From: an uncultured Pelagibacteraceae bacterium
Lineage (GTDB): Bacteria > Pseudomonadota > Alphaproteobacteria > Pelagibacterales > Pelagibacteraceae
Assembly (NCBI GenBank): GCA_902525935.1
Contig: CABZJA010000002.1
Location: 40,385 to 104,384, forward strand
Length of the DNA stretch: 64,000 nt
Direction of reading: 5' to 3'
Shown piece after piece: positions 40,907 to 51,793 of the stretch (position 1 is its first letter; every line of letters begins with the position of its first letter). The position numbers and the translations under genes are program-made. A model generated the notes under the pieces. It searched no databases, was not told where the DNA came from, and saw only the letters and a program-made list of their open reading frames with translations.

Positions 40907-41497
40907 TTATAAAGAGCCTTTTGTAGAAGGAATTGTACTTTTGTTTCTTGGATCTAACTCTAATGCATCTCTTAAAGTTCTTGCAAGGCCTTTATAGCAA
41001 GACTCTATGATATGGTGACTATTATCACCGTAAATATTTTCAACGTGCAAAGTAATTCCAGCTGCTTGTGAAAATGCCTGGAACCATTCTTTAAATAATT
41101 CAGTGTCCATTTCACCAAGTTTCTCAACTTTTAATTTTACATTCCATATCAAATAAGGTCTGTTTGAAACATCTATTGCAACTCTTGTTAATGTTTCATC
41201 CATCGGTAATAAAATGTGAGCATATCTTTTAATACCTACAAATTTTTTTGAAGCCTTCTTTAAGCATTCACCAATAGCAATTCCAGTGTCTTCCGTTGTG
41301 TGGTGAAGATCAATGTGTGTGTCACCTTTAGCTTTAACAGTTAAATCCATTGATGAGTGTTTAGATAACTGTTCGAGCATGTGATCCAGAAAACCTATTC
41401 CTGTGTCAACTTTGTACTTACCTTTTCCATCAATATTAAGGTCAACATTGATATTGGTTTCTTTTGTTTTTCTAGCAATTTTTGCTTTTCTTTTCAT
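40907..41497 (-). CDS. hisB: Imidazoleglycerol-phosphate dehydratase
   Basis: [51 protein letters not shown]. Confidence 0.97.
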   Translation of the reverse strand: MKRKAKIARKTKETNINVDLNIDGKGKYKVDTGIGFLDHMLEQLSKHSSMDLTVKAKGDTHIDLHHTTEDTGIAIGECLKKASKKFVGIKRYAHILLPMDETLTRVAIDVSNRPYLIWNVKLKVEKLGEMDTELFKEWFQAFSQAAGITLHVENIYGDNSHHIIESCYKGLARTLRDALELDPRNKSTIPSTKGSL

Positions 41498-41552
41498 AAT
41501 CTAAATTAGGTATATAGGTATTTTTGATTATATCAATAATACCAAACCTGGG

Positions 41553-41580
41553 CTTGAACTATTTAAATTCATATCCATTT
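41553..41580 (+). promoter_or_regulatory. Putative sigma-32 (RpoH) promoter of hslVU
   Basis: CTTGAAC (41553-41559), 14-nt spacer, TCCATTT (41574-41580); close to CTTGAAA-N11-16-CCCATnT, upstream of a heat-shock operon. Confidence 0.45.
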
Positions 41581-41587
41581 ATAGTCC

Positions 41588-42103
41588 ATGACAACAATTG
41601 TACTTGTAAGAAAAAATAATGACGTAGTTGTGGCCAGTGACGGTCAAGTTAGCATGGGTAATACTATAATAAAGAAAACTGCAAATAAAGTTCGTAAAAT
41701 TGAGAAAAGAAATGTGATCGCAGGTTTTGCTGGATCAACTGCAGATGCACTGACTTTGTTTGAAAGACTAGAATCAAAGCTTGAAAAACATGCGGGCAAT
41801 TTAACAAGGGCTGCTGTAGAATTAGCAAAAGATTGGCGTACAGATAAATATTTAAGAAGGTTAGAGGCTTTAATGGCAATAGGCGATAAAGAAAAAAGTT
41901 TTATAATATCTGGAACAGGTGATGTTCTTGAACCTGAGGGTGATGTTATTGGAATTGGTTCAGGAGGAAATTATGCTTTAGCAGCTGCAAAGGTTTTAAT
42001 GGATACTGAAATGTCTGCTGAAGAAATTGCAAAAAAATCTATTAAAGTCGCATCTGATATTTGTGTATTTACTAATGAAAATTTGAGTATGGAGAGAATA
42101 TAA
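41588..42103 (+). CDS. hslV: ATP-dependent protease subunit HslV
   Basis: [48 protein letters not shown]. Confidence 0.97.
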   Translation: MTTIVLVRKNNDVVVASDGQVSMGNTIIKKTANKVRKIEKRNVIAGFAGSTADALTLFERLESKLEKHAGNLTRAAVELAKDWRTDKYLRRLEALMAIGDKEKSFIISGTGDVLEPEGDVIGIGSGGNYALAAAKVLMDTEMSAEEIAKKSIKVASDICVFTNENLSMERI

Positions 42104-43470
42104 TGGAAAAATCAAATGTTACATCATTTCCAAAAGGCAAAGTTGCAAAAGAGAAAACTACAATTGCAAATTCATTATCACCAAGAGAAATTGTTTCAGA
42201 ATTAGATAGATTTGTTGTTGGGCAAAATAAAGCTAAAAGAGCTGTTGCTATCGCTTTAAGAAATAGATGGAGAAGACAAGCATTAGAAAATGATATGAAA
42301 GACGAAGTTCTTCCAAAAAATATATTAATGATCGGACCAACTGGTGTTGGAAAAACTGAAATCTCAAGAAGACTTTCAAAATTAGCGGAAGCGCCGTTTG
42401 TAAAAGTTGAAGCTACAAGATTTACAGAAGTTGGGTATGTGGGACGTGATGTAGAACAAATTGTAAGAGATTTATTAGAAATCGCAATTGCAATGGAAAA
42501 AGTAAAGAAAAGAAAAGAAGTTCATGCTCAAGCACAAAAATTGGCTGAAGACAGAGTTTTGGATGCACTGGTAGGTAATAAAGCAAGTGTTGCAACAAGA
42601 GAAAGTTTTAGAAAAAGACTAAGAGATGGAGATTTAGATGATAATGAAATTGAAATAGCTATTAGTGAATCTAATCAGATGCCATCATTTGAGATACCTG
42701 GAATGCCAGGAGCAAATGTTGGAATGATAAATATTTCTGACATGCTTGGGAAGTCCATAGGTCAAAAGCCTAAGAAAAAGAAAATGTCAGTCAAAGAATC
42801 CCACGAAATTTTAATAAATGAAGAATCAGATAAACTTATCGAACAAGACAAAATTATAAAATCAGCAAAAGATTCAACTGAAAATAATGGTATCGTATTT
42901 TTAGATGAAATTGATAAAATTTCTGCAAGAACAGATAGGGTTGGTGGTGATGTTTCAAGAGAGGGTGTTCAAAGAGATTTATTACCATTAATAGAAGGAA
43001 CAACAGTAAGTACAAAATATGGACCTGTTAAAACAGATCATATTTTATTTATTGCTTCAGGGGCTTTTCAATTAGCAAAACCTTCGGATCTTTTACCTGA
43101 GTTGCAAGGCAGACTACCAATAAGAGTTGAGCTAGACGCACTAAATAGTGAAGATTTTATAAGAATATTAAAAGAACCAGATAATAGCTTAATAAAACAA
43201 TATAAAGCGCTTTTAAAAACAGAAAATGTGGACTTGGAATTTACAGAAGATGGAATAAATACTATTGCTCATATAGCTAGTGAAGTCAATTCCTCTGTTG
43301 AAAACATAGGTGCAAGAAGACTTCATACGATTATCGAGAGAGTTTTAGATGAAATTAGTTTTACAGCAACAGATAGAGCTGGAGAAAAAATTACCGTAGA
43401 CGGTAAATATATAAAAGATAATATTGGTGAATTAGTAAAAGATACTGATCTTTCAAAGTTTATTTTATAG
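42103..43470 (+). CDS. hslU: ATP-dependent protease ATPase subunit HslU
   Basis: [84 protein letters not shown]. Confidence 0.98.
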   Translation: MEKSNVTSFPKGKVAKEKTTIANSLSPREIVSELDRFVVGQNKAKRAVAIALRNRWRRQALENDMKDEVLPKNILMIGPTGVGKTEISRRLSKLAEAPFVKVEATRFTEVGYVGRDVEQIVRDLLEIAIAMEKVKKRKEVHAQAQKLAEDRVLDALVGNKASVATRESFRKRLRDGDLDDNEIEIAISESNQMPSFEIPGMPGANVGMINISDMLGKSIGQKPKKKKMSVKESHEILINEESDKLIEQDKIIKSAKDSTENNGIVFLDEIDKISARTDRVGGDVSREGVQRDLLPLIEGTTVSTKYGPVKTDHILFIASGAFQLAKPSDLLPELQGRLPIRVELDALNSEDFIRILKEPDNSLIKQYKALLKTENVDLEFTEDGINTIAHIASEVNSSVENIGARRLHTIIERVLDEISFTATDRAGEKITVDGKYIKDNIGELVKDTDLSKFIL

Positions 43471-43873
43471 TTTTCATAAATATATCAAAATTTCCTTTTG
43501 AAGGACTATTAACTGCTTCAAAGTCAATTTTAATAATTTTATTCATTAATTCAGTATTGTTTTTGATATATTCAGGTACTGAATATTTTAAGATACTTAA
43601 GTCTTTAGATTGATATGGATCTTCTAAATTTTTTGATCTCATTCCTTTTCCAGTAATAACATTTACTTTCTTTACTTTCTTTACATAGCAATACTCAATA
43701 AATTCAGAAATTTTTTTGTTAGCCTCTTCTAAAGTATACCCATGAAGATCAATTGATCTTTCTGAAATTAATTGATTTTTTAACCGATCAATATCTTTGC
43801 TTTGAAGTTTTTCTGAACTATCTAGGAAATCTTGCCAGTCTTTTTTATCTTTATCTGATAGCTTATTTGTCAA
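43460..43873 (-). CDS. Smr/MutS2-domain protein
   Basis: [41 protein letters not shown]. Confidence 0.92.
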   Translation of the reverse strand: MTNKLSDKDKKDWQDFLDSSEKLQSKDIDRLKNQLISERSIDLHGYTLEEANKKISEFIEYCYVKKVKKVNVITGKGMRSKNLEDPYQSKDLSILKYSVPEYIKNNTELMNKIIKIDFEAVNSPSKGNFDIFMKTIK

Positions 43874-44457
43874 GCTTGGGTATCAATTAGAAGCCAATTA
43901 GGATTTGAAGATCGACTATCTTTAGAAAATTTCCAAGTATCTAGAACTTTTTTAATTTTTTCAGGATCACCTGAAACAACTTTGTTATCTTTATCTTTCA
44001 CACATGAAATAATTTCACTTACGAATTCTACCGTAACTTCTAACATATTTTTATTTTGTTGATGTTCTTTGACTTCAGCTGAGTTAATTCCAATGAATGT
44101 TGTTTCCGATGATAACTTTTTTTCGTCTCTATCTTTTATCGCTTCCTCAAATTGCAAATAAACTTTTTTATCAAGTAATGATTTTATGTCTTTTAACTTT
44201 CCATTTGCAAAATTAGAGATTATGGTTTCGTAAGCAATCTCGGCACCTTTAACAAACTCTTTTTTAGCGTTTTCGTCAAACGTGTTTGCATTTAAATCAA
44301 CAGTAGGTTTAGATGGCGGGGCTTCATGAGCAAAACTTGACTCTATATCTTCTTCAAATCCAGTTTTTTTGCCTAAAATTCCACGTAATCTTAAAAAAAT
44401 AAACCCTGCAATCATTGCAAGAAGTATAATATCGATGTATTCAAAGCTATAACTCAT
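43870..44457 (-). CDS. Tim44/TimA-domain protein
   Basis: N-terminal [63 protein letters not shown]. Confidence 0.92.
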   Translation of the reverse strand: MSYSFEYIDIILLAMIAGFIFLRLRGILGKKTGFEEDIESSFAHEAPPSKPTVDLNANTFDENAKKEFVKGAEIAYETIISNFANGKLKDIKSLLDKKVYLQFEEAIKDRDEKKLSSETTFIGINSAEVKEHQQNKNMLEVTVEFVSEIISCVKDKDNKVVSGDPEKIKKVLDTWKFSKDSRSSNPNWLLIDTQA

Positions 44458-44514
44458 ATGAGTATAATATTTACTATGTTGATAATTTCAACCTGCTAAT
44501 TAAATTATAGACAA

Positions 44515-44940
44515 ATGAACACAGTATTATTTTTGATTATAGGTATTCCTCTTATTGAAATTTACTTATTTATCAAAATTGGTTCTCAAATAGGAGCATT
44601 TAACACAGTTTTACTCATATTAATCACTGCAGTGGCAGGAGTTGCTTATGCAAGGTATGAAGGATTTAACACTCTTAAATCAGGAATGAGTCAGTTAATT
44701 AAAAATGAAATGCCAATTTATGAGTTAATCTCTGGAGCAACATTAGCCTTTGCAGCTTTACTTTTAATATTTCCTGGGTTTGCAACAGATTTAATTGGGA
44801 TTTTATTGGTGGTGCCAATAACAAGACGATTAATTTTGGGAAAATTTATAAAAAAAAAGCAGTATAAAAAAAAAGAAAATAATAATTATATTGATGGAGA
44901 ATACGAAGATTTAGGTGAAGATGATGACAAAAAAATATGA
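44515..44940 (+). CDS. fxsA: FxsA family membrane protein
   Basis: GIPLIEIYLFIKIGSQIGAFNTVLLILITAVAGVAYAR, LLIFPGFATDLIGILLVVP. Confidence 0.92.
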   Translation: MNTVLFLIIGIPLIEIYLFIKIGSQIGAFNTVLLILITAVAGVAYARYEGFNTLKSGMSQLIKNEMPIYELISGATLAFAALLLIFPGFATDLIGILLVVPITRRLILGKFIKKKQYKKKENNNYIDGEYEDLGEDDDKKI

Positions 44941-45346
44941 AATTGTTTTGAATTATATAAAAGATCTTTCAGTAGAAATTCCTGACGCTCAGACTTTTAT
45001 TTTAAGCAAAGAATATATTACAAAATACAAACTTGGTATTAATGTTACTACAAAGGCGATGAAAAACGACATGATAGAGGTAATTACAAAATTACATTAT
45101 AAGGATCCTAACGATAATAAAAGAAAGTCATATTTTGAAATTTCATATTCGACAGTTATAAAAATAATAGACAAAAATTTAAAAAAAGATGATTTAGAAA
45201 AAATCATACTTATTGAAGTCCAAAATGAGATTTACCCAGGTTTAGAAAAAATATTTTTAAATGTTATTAAAGATGCAGGTTTTCCAGATTTGGCTTTAGA
45301 GAAAAAAGTTGATTTTGAAAAGTTATATAATCAAAGATTTAACTAA
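44924..45346 (+). CDS. secB: Protein-export chaperone SecB
   Basis: YIKDLSVEIPDAQTF, C-terminal LNVIKDAGFPDLALEKKVDFEKLY. Start uncertain (44915, 44921 or 44924), overlaps fxsA. Confidence 0.88.
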   Translation: MTKKYEIVLNYIKDLSVEIPDAQTFILSKEYITKYKLGINVTTKAMKNDMIEVITKLHYKDPNDNKRKSYFEISYSTVIKIIDKNLKKDDLEKIILIEVQNEIYPGLEKIFLNVIKDAGFPDLALEKKVDFEKLYNQRFN

Positions 45347-46008
45347 TAAAAATTTTTTTTTAGTTCTTTGTTGATAAATTTTTTATGTTCTGAGAATTCA
45401 TTATCAGATACTTTAATAATAATTTTTGAATAATTATAAGTTTTTTTACTAACAGAATTTTGGTTATTCTTTTGACTTAAAAATTCAAAAGACGGCTCTT
45501 TTTGGCCTATCAAGTTTATATAAACTTTAGATAATAATTCACAATCAAGTATAGCAGTATGCTTATCTCGTCTTGAATTATCAATCCTAAACCTTTTACA
45601 AAGGGCATCCAAACTAATTCCTGAACCAGGAAACTTATTTCTGGCTATTTCTAAAGTGTCTGTAACATTTTCCATTATAATATGTTTCCTACCTATCAAT
45701 GAAAGTTCATTATTTAAGTGGCTTATATCAAAATCGGCATTGTGAATAATAATTTTCTTTCCCTCTATAAATTCTAAAAATTCATCTACTACTTCATTAA
45801 ATTTCTTTTTAGTTGATAAGAATTCATCAGTATATCCATGGACCTTAAGAGCACTCTCAGATACTTTTCTCTCTGGATTTAAATAACAGTGAAAAATATG
45901 TTTAGTTGGAACTAAATTGTCTAGTTCTATACAACCTATTTCGACAATTCTGTGTCCGTCTTTTATAGATAAGCCTGTTGTTTCTGTATCAAGTACTATT
46001 TCTTTCAT
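45343..46008 (-). CDS. dnaQ: DNA polymerase III subunit epsilon
   Basis: EIVLDTETTGLSIKDGHRIVEIGCIEL, IIHNADFDISHLNNEL, RRDKHTAILDCELL. Confidence 0.96.
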   Translation of the reverse strand: MKEIVLDTETTGLSIKDGHRIVEIGCIELDNLVPTKHIFHCYLNPERKVSESALKVHGYTDEFLSTKKKFNEVVDEFLEFIEGKKIIIHNADFDISHLNNELSLIGRKHIIMENVTDTLEIARNKFPGSGISLDALCKRFRIDNSRRDKHTAILDCELLSKVYINLIGQKEPSFEFLSQKNNQNSVSKKTYNYSKIIIKVSDNEFSEHKKFINKELKKNFY

Positions 46009-46576
46009 TTAAAATTATTTTTTTTAAAATGTTAATTTTTTTTTTCATTATATTAGGACCATAATTATTATCGACAATATATTTTGCTAATTTTCTTTTT
46101 TTTGACAGCATGACTTGATTTTCTTTAAGTTTCTTAAAAATATTTGCATTATAATTTTTTCTTTTTTTTAGTCTTTTTATAACCTTATTTTTTTTAGAAT
46201 TAACAAATATTAAGATGTGATCTTTTTTGTAGAGTTTATTTTCTACAAGTAAAGGGACGTCAAGAACTACAATTTTATTTTTTTTATTTTTTCTTAAAAA
46301 AGTATTCATTTTTTTTCGTACCAATGGATGAACAATTGACGATATTTTTTTTAAATTTTGATTGTTATAATTGATTGCTGCTATAAGTTCTTTTTTTGAT
46401 ATTGGGAAAGATTTTACAAATTTTGGAATTTGATTTTTTAATTTTGTGAAACAATTCTTGCTGTTTTTGTATAAATAATTTACTTCTTTATCTGCATTAA
46501 AAACTGGTGAATTAAATAGCTTTGCAATAAAAGATTTTCCAGATCCAATGCCACCCACAATTCCTATTTTAATCAT
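45989..46576 (-). CDS. coaE: Dephospho-CoA kinase
   Basis: MIKIGIVGGIGSGKSFIAKLF, FNADKEV, VVLDVPLLVENKLYKK. Start moved from 46606 to the Met at 46576. Confidence 0.92.
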   Translation of the reverse strand: MIKIGIVGGIGSGKSFIAKLFNSPVFNADKEVNYLYKNSKNCFTKLKNQIPKFVKSFPISKKELIAAINYNNQNLKKISSIVHPLVRKKMNTFLRKNKKNKIVVLDVPLLVENKLYKKDHILIFVNSKKNKVIKRLKKRKNYNANIFKKLKENQVMLSKKRKLAKYIVDNNYGPNIMKKKINILKKIILNERNST

Positions 46577-46583
46577 AAAAATA

Positions 46584-47324
46584 TTATATACATCTTCCAC
46601 CATCAACTTCTAAAATGGTTCCTGTAATCATACTTGACTCATCTGAACATAAGAAACATGCCGCATTCCCCATATCTAGTGGGGTTGAGAATCTTCCAAT
46701 TGGAATCGTGGACAAGAATGCTTGTTTTTTCTTTTTTGAATTACCACCCATAAAAGATTTTAATAAAGGAGTTTTTCCAGCAACTGGGGCAATAGCATTA
46801 ACTCTGACATTGTATGGAGCCAATTCTATAGCCATAGCTTTTGTTGCTGTAATCATCCAACCTTTGCTTGCATTATACCAATTTAATTTTGGTCTTGGGG
46901 ATAACCCAGCTGTAGAAGCAACATTTAAAATTACTCCCCTCTTTTTTTTTTTCATTTTCGGTACAAAATATTTTCCAGAAAAATAAACAGACTTTGCATT
47001 TACATTAAATACATTATCAAACTCTTTTTCAGTCACAGTTTCCATGGCTTTGGGTTTGTGTGTAATTCCAGCATTGTTCACAAATATATCAACAGAATTG
47101 AATTTTCTATTCACATATTTTAATAGAGAATTAAAGTCTTTAGCTCTAGATACATCAGCAACAAAATAATCTTGTGATAAATTTTTTGAAACTTTCTTTA
47201 ATAATTTTGAATTTATATCTACCATTATTAAGTTTGCCCCTTCATCTGTAAACTTTTTTGCAATACCCTCGCCAAAACCGGAAGCAGAGCCTGTTATTAT
47301 TGCTGTTTTTTTGTTAAGTCTCAC
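46584..47324 (-). CDS. SDR family oxidoreductase
   Basis: AIITGSASGFGEGIAKKF, NNAGIT, YNASKGWMITATKAMAIELAPYNVRVNAIAP, TGTILEVDGGR. Confidence 0.93.
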   Translation of the reverse strand: MRLNKKTAIITGSASGFGEGIAKKFTDEGANLIMVDINSKLLKKVSKNLSQDYFVADVSRAKDFNSLLKYVNRKFNSVDIFVNNAGITHKPKAMETVTEKEFDNVFNVNAKSVYFSGKYFVPKMKKKKRGVILNVASTAGLSPRPKLNWYNASKGWMITATKAMAIELAPYNVRVNAIAPVAGKTPLLKSFMGGNSKKKKQAFLSTIPIGRFSTPLDMGNAACFLCSDESSMITGTILEVDGGRCI

Positions 47325-48124
47325 TAATTTTTACCATTCAAAAATCGTATTACACCCTGGTCAATCTTTGGCTCAATATTATGCCAAATACTAAATGCTT
47401 TCTGAGCTTGAAATAAGAACATATACAAACCATTTTCGAATATATTTCCTGGTTTATTTCCAGCTTCAGCAAACTCTGTATTGAAAGGACTATATATAAC
47501 ATCAAAAAAAAATTTGTCTTCGCCAAATTTTGAAAAATCAATTTCGAACTTATCATTTTTTTTTAACCCCAAACTAGTTGCATTTATAATCATATCAAAT
47601 TCAGGAAGTTTGCCCCACTCAAAAACTTCTACTTCATCAAATATATTTTTTAATATATCTGCTTTCTTTCTGGTTCTATTGCTTAAATAGATTTGGGATG
47701 CATCCATTTTTTTTAAAGCATATATTATTGAGGGCACAACCCCTCCTGCTCCCAAAATAATTATTTTTTTGTTAGCCACATCATAACTTAGTTTTTTGAT
47801 GCTAAGCTCAAATCCATCTATATCAGTATTGTATCCTGTTACAATTCCGTTGTTTAAACGAACTGTATTAACAGATTGAGTTCTTAACGCATGACCACTG
47901 AGCATATCCAAAAAGGGAATAATTTTTTTCTTAAAAGGAACTGTAACGTTTAGCCCATCTAGTTGACCATTTTTAATATTGTTACACAATTCTTTCAAAT
48001 CTTCATCATGCGCTTGTAATTTGCCATAAATTGCCTCAATTTTATTTAATTTTATCCAATAATTTTGAAGTTTCGGGGATAAGGAATGATCTATAGGATT
48101 ACCAATAACTAAATATTTTTTCAT
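47324..48124 (-). CDS. aroE: Shikimate dehydrogenase
   Basis: VIGNPIDHSLSPKLQN, GLNVTVPFKK, NTDIDGF, LGAGGVVPSI, NATSLGL. Confidence 0.96.
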   Translation of the reverse strand: MKKYLVIGNPIDHSLSPKLQNYWIKLNKIEAIYGKLQAHDEDLKELCNNIKNGQLDGLNVTVPFKKKIIPFLDMLSGHALRTQSVNTVRLNNGIVTGYNTDIDGFELSIKKLSYDVANKKIIILGAGGVVPSIIYALKKMDASQIYLSNRTRKKADILKNIFDEVEVFEWGKLPEFDMIINATSLGLKKNDKFEIDFSKFGEDKFFFDVIYSPFNTEFAEAGNKPGNIFENGLYMFLFQAQKAFSIWHNIEPKIDQGVIRFLNGKN

Positions 48125-48705
48125 TACAAGCTCTCAACATATTGTTTAATTTTATCAACAGGAAGTCCCATTATAGTATTTTCATCTCCATCAATTTTAG
48201 AAAACAGTTTCTTTCCTTCTCCCTCTATTTGATACACATTATATGAATATAAAGCTTCATCTGTTAATTTTTCTAGATATTTTTTTAATTCACCGTCTGA
48301 AAATTCTTTCATTGTTAGATTTGCTTTATCTGTATAGTTCCATATCATAGATCCGTTTTTTGATATACATACAGAGCTTATCAATTTATGTACTTTTCCA
48401 TTTAATTTTTTTAGTATGTTGAAAGCCTGATTTCTATTTTCAGGTTTAGAGATCAATTCACCATTTAAATCAATTACACTATCAGCACCGAGAACTAAGT
48501 GGTTATTTATTTTTTGACTAACTTTATTAGCTTTTAATTCTGCCAAATTCTTAGATATAACTTCTGGTGATGCACCTTCGTTTAAGAGACTTTTTTTAAA
48601 TGGTTCTTCATCAATATTGGAGTGTTCAACGATACAATCGATGTTATATTTAAATAATATTTCTTTTCTTACTTTGCTTTTAGAAGCTAAAATTATTTTA
48701 TTCAT
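48124..48705 (-). CDS. maf: Maf family nucleotide pyrophosphatase
   Basis: ILASKSKVRKEIL, LGADSVIDLNGELISKP, YQIEGEGKKLFSKIDGDENTIMGLPV. Confidence 0.95.
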   Translation of the reverse strand: MNKIILASKSKVRKEILFKYNIDCIVEHSNIDEEPFKKSLLNEGASPEVISKNLAELKANKVSQKINNHLVLGADSVIDLNGELISKPENRNQAFNILKKLNGKVHKLISSVCISKNGSMIWNYTDKANLTMKEFSDGELKKYLEKLTDEALYSYNVYQIEGEGKKLFSKIDGDENTIMGLPVDKIKQYVESL

Positions 48706-49519
48706 TTTTATTTTTTATCTCAAATATTTTAATAATAGAAGCAGCAGTCTCCTCAACAGATTTCCTTGTAACATCTATAGTCGGCCACTTATTTTTTTTG
48801 AATATTTTCTTAGACTCTTCTACTTCAGATTTTATCTTTTCTAAATTGGTATAATCTGATGCCTCATTTTCTTTCAATGTATTTAGTCTATTCCGTCTAA
48901 TATCAAATAATCGTTCAGCTTCAGTTACCAATCCAACAATGCACAAATTTGTTGCACTTATTACATCTCTCGGAATGCTCATTTCATTAACTAATGGTAT
49001 ATTAGATGTTTTTAAACCTTTGTTTGCTAGATAGATAGAAGTTGGAGTTTTGCTTGTTCTACTAACTCCAACCAAAATTATATCGGATTCAAGTATGTTT
49101 TCAGTTTGATTTCCATCATCATGGTTCATGGTAAATTGGATTGCCTCAATCCTTTTATAGTATTCTTCATCAAGAACATGTTGGCCGCTAGGTTTATGTG
49201 TTGCTTTTTGATTTAAAATTTTTGAAAAGTTTAAAATTAAATCCCCCAATACCCCAAAGCACGGTATGTTAACTTTATTTGACTCTTCGGCTAAAAACTT
49301 TGCAAGTTTACTATTAACCACGGTATATAATATAATTGGACTATCTTGTTTTTTTGCATCCTTAAGAATAGTAGATATCTGGGTCTCAGTTCTAGTAAAT
49401 GAGAATTGATTTAATTCATATTCGAAATTGTTAAACTGTGCTTTAAGAGCCATAAATATTCTATCTAATGTCTCTCCTGTTGAGTCAGAAATTAAGAATA
49501 TTTGGTGTGTATTTTTCAT
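48698..49519 (-). CDS. Pyruvate, water/phosphate dikinase regulatory protein (kinase/pyrophosphorylase)
   Basis: IFLISDSTGETLDRI, ILVGVSRTSKTPTSIYLANKGLKTSNIPLV, RLNTLKE. Confidence 0.94.
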   Translation of the reverse strand: MKNTHQIFLISDSTGETLDRIFMALKAQFNNFEYELNQFSFTRTETQISTILKDAKKQDSPIILYTVVNSKLAKFLAEESNKVNIPCFGVLGDLILNFSKILNQKATHKPSGQHVLDEEYYKRIEAIQFTMNHDDGNQTENILESDIILVGVSRTSKTPTSIYLANKGLKTSNIPLVNEMSIPRDVISATNLCIVGLVTEAERLFDIRRNRLNTLKENEASDYTNLEKIKSEVEESKKIFKKNKWPTIDVTRKSVEETAASIIKIFEIKNKNE

Positions 49520-49800
49520 GTATAATTCGTTTATAAATTAATTAAAGATTAAAAGAATTTGTTGAATAAGACAAAATTCTAAAATAAATTTTTTTTCGAT
49601 CATTTAATTAACATTAAAATTTAGTGTGAATATCTTATTAACAATTTTAAAGCTTTATAAAATAATAAAATAGACCAGTGTTTAAAGGACTTTTTACAAA
49701 GTGGAATGTATAAATAGTTAATAAAATGTTTAAATTGAGTAATTTACGTTATCCACAATACATACTAATAATACAATTAAATATAATTATCTTATTATAA
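49520..49800. other. oriC: Candidate chromosomal replication origin (oriC)
   Basis: 281-bp very AT-rich gap, the longest intergenic space in the window. It has DnaA box TTATCCACA (49749-49757), a one-mismatch box TGTGAATAT (49625-49633, complement ATATTCACA) and a TTAA-N7-TTAA CtrA-like motif (49538-49552). It lies next to hemE, with genes diverging on either side. Confidence 0.65.
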
Positions 49801-50802
49801 ATGACACCAATAAAAGAATGTTTGATAAATAAAAGTACTAAAATTAATCCTATATGGTTAATGAGACAGGCCGGAAGATACCTGCCAGAGTTTAGAGAGA
49901 TTAGAAAAGAAAATCCTAATTTTATTAAATTGTGTTTAAACCCTCATTTATCAGAAGAGATAACGCTACAACCTCTAAAAAGATTTAATTTTGACGCTGC
50001 AATAATCTTTTCAGATATACTAATGGTTCCATATGGCATGGGGCAGTCTGTAGAGTTTAAAAAAAATTTAGGTCCTAGTTTAGGAAATTTCAGAATAACT
50101 GACATTCAAAAAATTACAGAAAATGATTTTAAAAATAATTTATTACCAATATATAAATTATTATCAAATCTAAAGAATAGCAAAGACCTGAACAATAAAG
50201 ATATAATAGGTTTTGTCGGAGCTCCGTGGACATTATTAGTCTATATGCTTAATAAAGTTTCCCCTAAGAATGGTTTACCTAATGATTTTCTCAAAGATAA
50301 AATACTTATAGATGAGATATTAAAATTATTGGATACATTTATTAAAATTCACATAGAAAACCAAATAAATGCTGGGGCTACAATCATTCAAATTTTTGAC
50401 AGTTGGGCTGGTCTTATAAAGAAAGATTTTGACAGGTTTTTATACAATCCAACCTTGTCACTAGTTAATCATGTAAAAAAGCTTGGAGTACCAGTTATAT
50501 GTTTTCCAAGAGGTATATCAGATTATGTAAAATTTTCTAAACTAGTAAAACCTAGTATGATAAATATCGATTACAATGTAGATGCTGAAAATATAGTAAA
50601 ATTATTAGACATACCAATTCAAGGTGGGCTAGATCCAAAATTACTTCTCACAAATAAAGAAATTTTGAAAAGAGAAACACAAAAGTATCTAGAAATATTC
50701 AAAGACCACCCTTATGTATTTAATCTAGGACATGGCATCTTACCTGAAACAGAGGTTGAAATGGTTTACGAATTAATAGAAATAGTAAGAGGTTATAAAT
50801 GA
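49801..50802 (+). CDS. hemE: Uroporphyrinogen decarboxylase
   Basis: PIWLMRQAGRYLPEFREIRKENPNF, FSDILMVPYGMG, GAPWTLLVYML, FDSWAG, GLDPKLLL, NLGHGILPET. Confidence 0.97.
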   Translation: MTPIKECLINKSTKINPIWLMRQAGRYLPEFREIRKENPNFIKLCLNPHLSEEITLQPLKRFNFDAAIIFSDILMVPYGMGQSVEFKKNLGPSLGNFRITDIQKITENDFKNNLLPIYKLLSNLKNSKDLNNKDIIGFVGAPWTLLVYMLNKVSPKNGLPNDFLKDKILIDEILKLLDTFIKIHIENQINAGATIIQIFDSWAGLIKKDFDRFLYNPTLSLVNHVKKLGVPVICFPRGISDYVKFSKLVKPSMINIDYNVDAENIVKLLDIPIQGGLDPKLLLTNKEILKRETQKYLEIFKDHPYVFNLGHGILPETEVEMVYELIEIVRGYK

Positions 50803-51791
50803 ATCAAGAACATCCACCTGTTAAATTCGGGAAAACAGGTATACTGCTAATTAATTTAGGCACACCCGACACCACAAGCTGGCTTGATATTAGAAAATAT
50901 TTAAAAGAGTTTCTATCTGATAAGAGAGTTATCGAACTTAATCCTATTATATGGCAAATAATTCTAAATCTTTTTATTCTTACTTTTAGACCCTCTAAGA
51001 CAGCAAAGGCTTACAAAGAAATTTGGATGAAGAAGGAAAATATGTCACCTCTACTTTATTACACTATAAAACAAACCGAAAAAGTGTCTGCTTCCTTAAG
51101 TAATGAAAATTTGGTTATAGATTTTGCAATGAGATATGGAAACCCAAGCATTAAAAGTAAAATTAGCAAGCTACACAAAGAGGGATGCGAAAATTTAGTA
51201 ATTTTACCATTATATCCTCAATATGCTGCTGCTACTACAGCCACAGTTTGTGATGAAGTCTATAGATCATTAATGAATATGAGATGGCAGCCATCCTTAA
51301 ATATAATACCTCATTATGAGTCACATCCATTATATATCGATGCATTAGTTAATTCTATTAATAAGAAAATTAGTGAAATAAATTGGAAACCAGATTTAAT
51401 TCTAGCATCCTATCATGGCATTCCAAGAAAATATTTTGATAAAGGAGATCCGTATCATTGTTATTGTCATAAAACTACTCGGTTAATATCAGAAAAATTT
51501 AATTCAATTAAGATTAAAACTACCTTTCAATCGAGGTTTGGTCCCCAAGAATGGCTCCAACCGTACACTGATAAAACATTAGAAAAATTACCTAAAGAAG
51601 GTGTAAAAAATGTTCTTGCAATTTGTCCTGGGTTTTCTTCGGACTGTGTAGAAACTTTAGAAGAAATATTAATCCAAGGCAAAGAAAGCTTTATAGAGTC
51701 TGGTGGAGAAAATTTTGATATGATTCCATGTTTAAACGATAATGATGATCATATAAAACTTATAAATAATCTTATTCAAAAAAACACATAA
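50799..51791 (+). CDS. hemH: Ferrochelatase
   Basis: ILLINLGTPD, YLKEFLSDKRVIEL, AMRYGNPSI, LPLYPQYAAATTATV, SYHGIPRKYFDKGDPY, TFQSRFGPQEWLQPYTD, CPGFSSDCVETLEEI. Confidence 0.97.
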   Translation: MNQEHPPVKFGKTGILLINLGTPDTTSWLDIRKYLKEFLSDKRVIELNPIIWQIILNLFILTFRPSKTAKAYKEIWMKKENMSPLLYYTIKQTEKVSASLSNENLVIDFAMRYGNPSIKSKISKLHKEGCENLVILPLYPQYAAATTATVCDEVYRSLMNMRWQPSLNIIPHYESHPLYIDALVNSINKKISEINWKPDLILASYHGIPRKYFDKGDPYHCYCHKTTRLISEKFNSIKIKTTFQSRFGPQEWLQPYTDKTLEKLPKEGVKNVLAICPGFSSDCVETLEEILIQGKESFIESGGENFDMIPCLNDNDDHIKLINNLIQKNT

Positions 51792-51793
51792 AA

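Noticed and set aside
46615-46986. 123-aa ORF opposite the SDR gene
   Set aside because: Antisense of a clear SDR with intact catalytic motifs.
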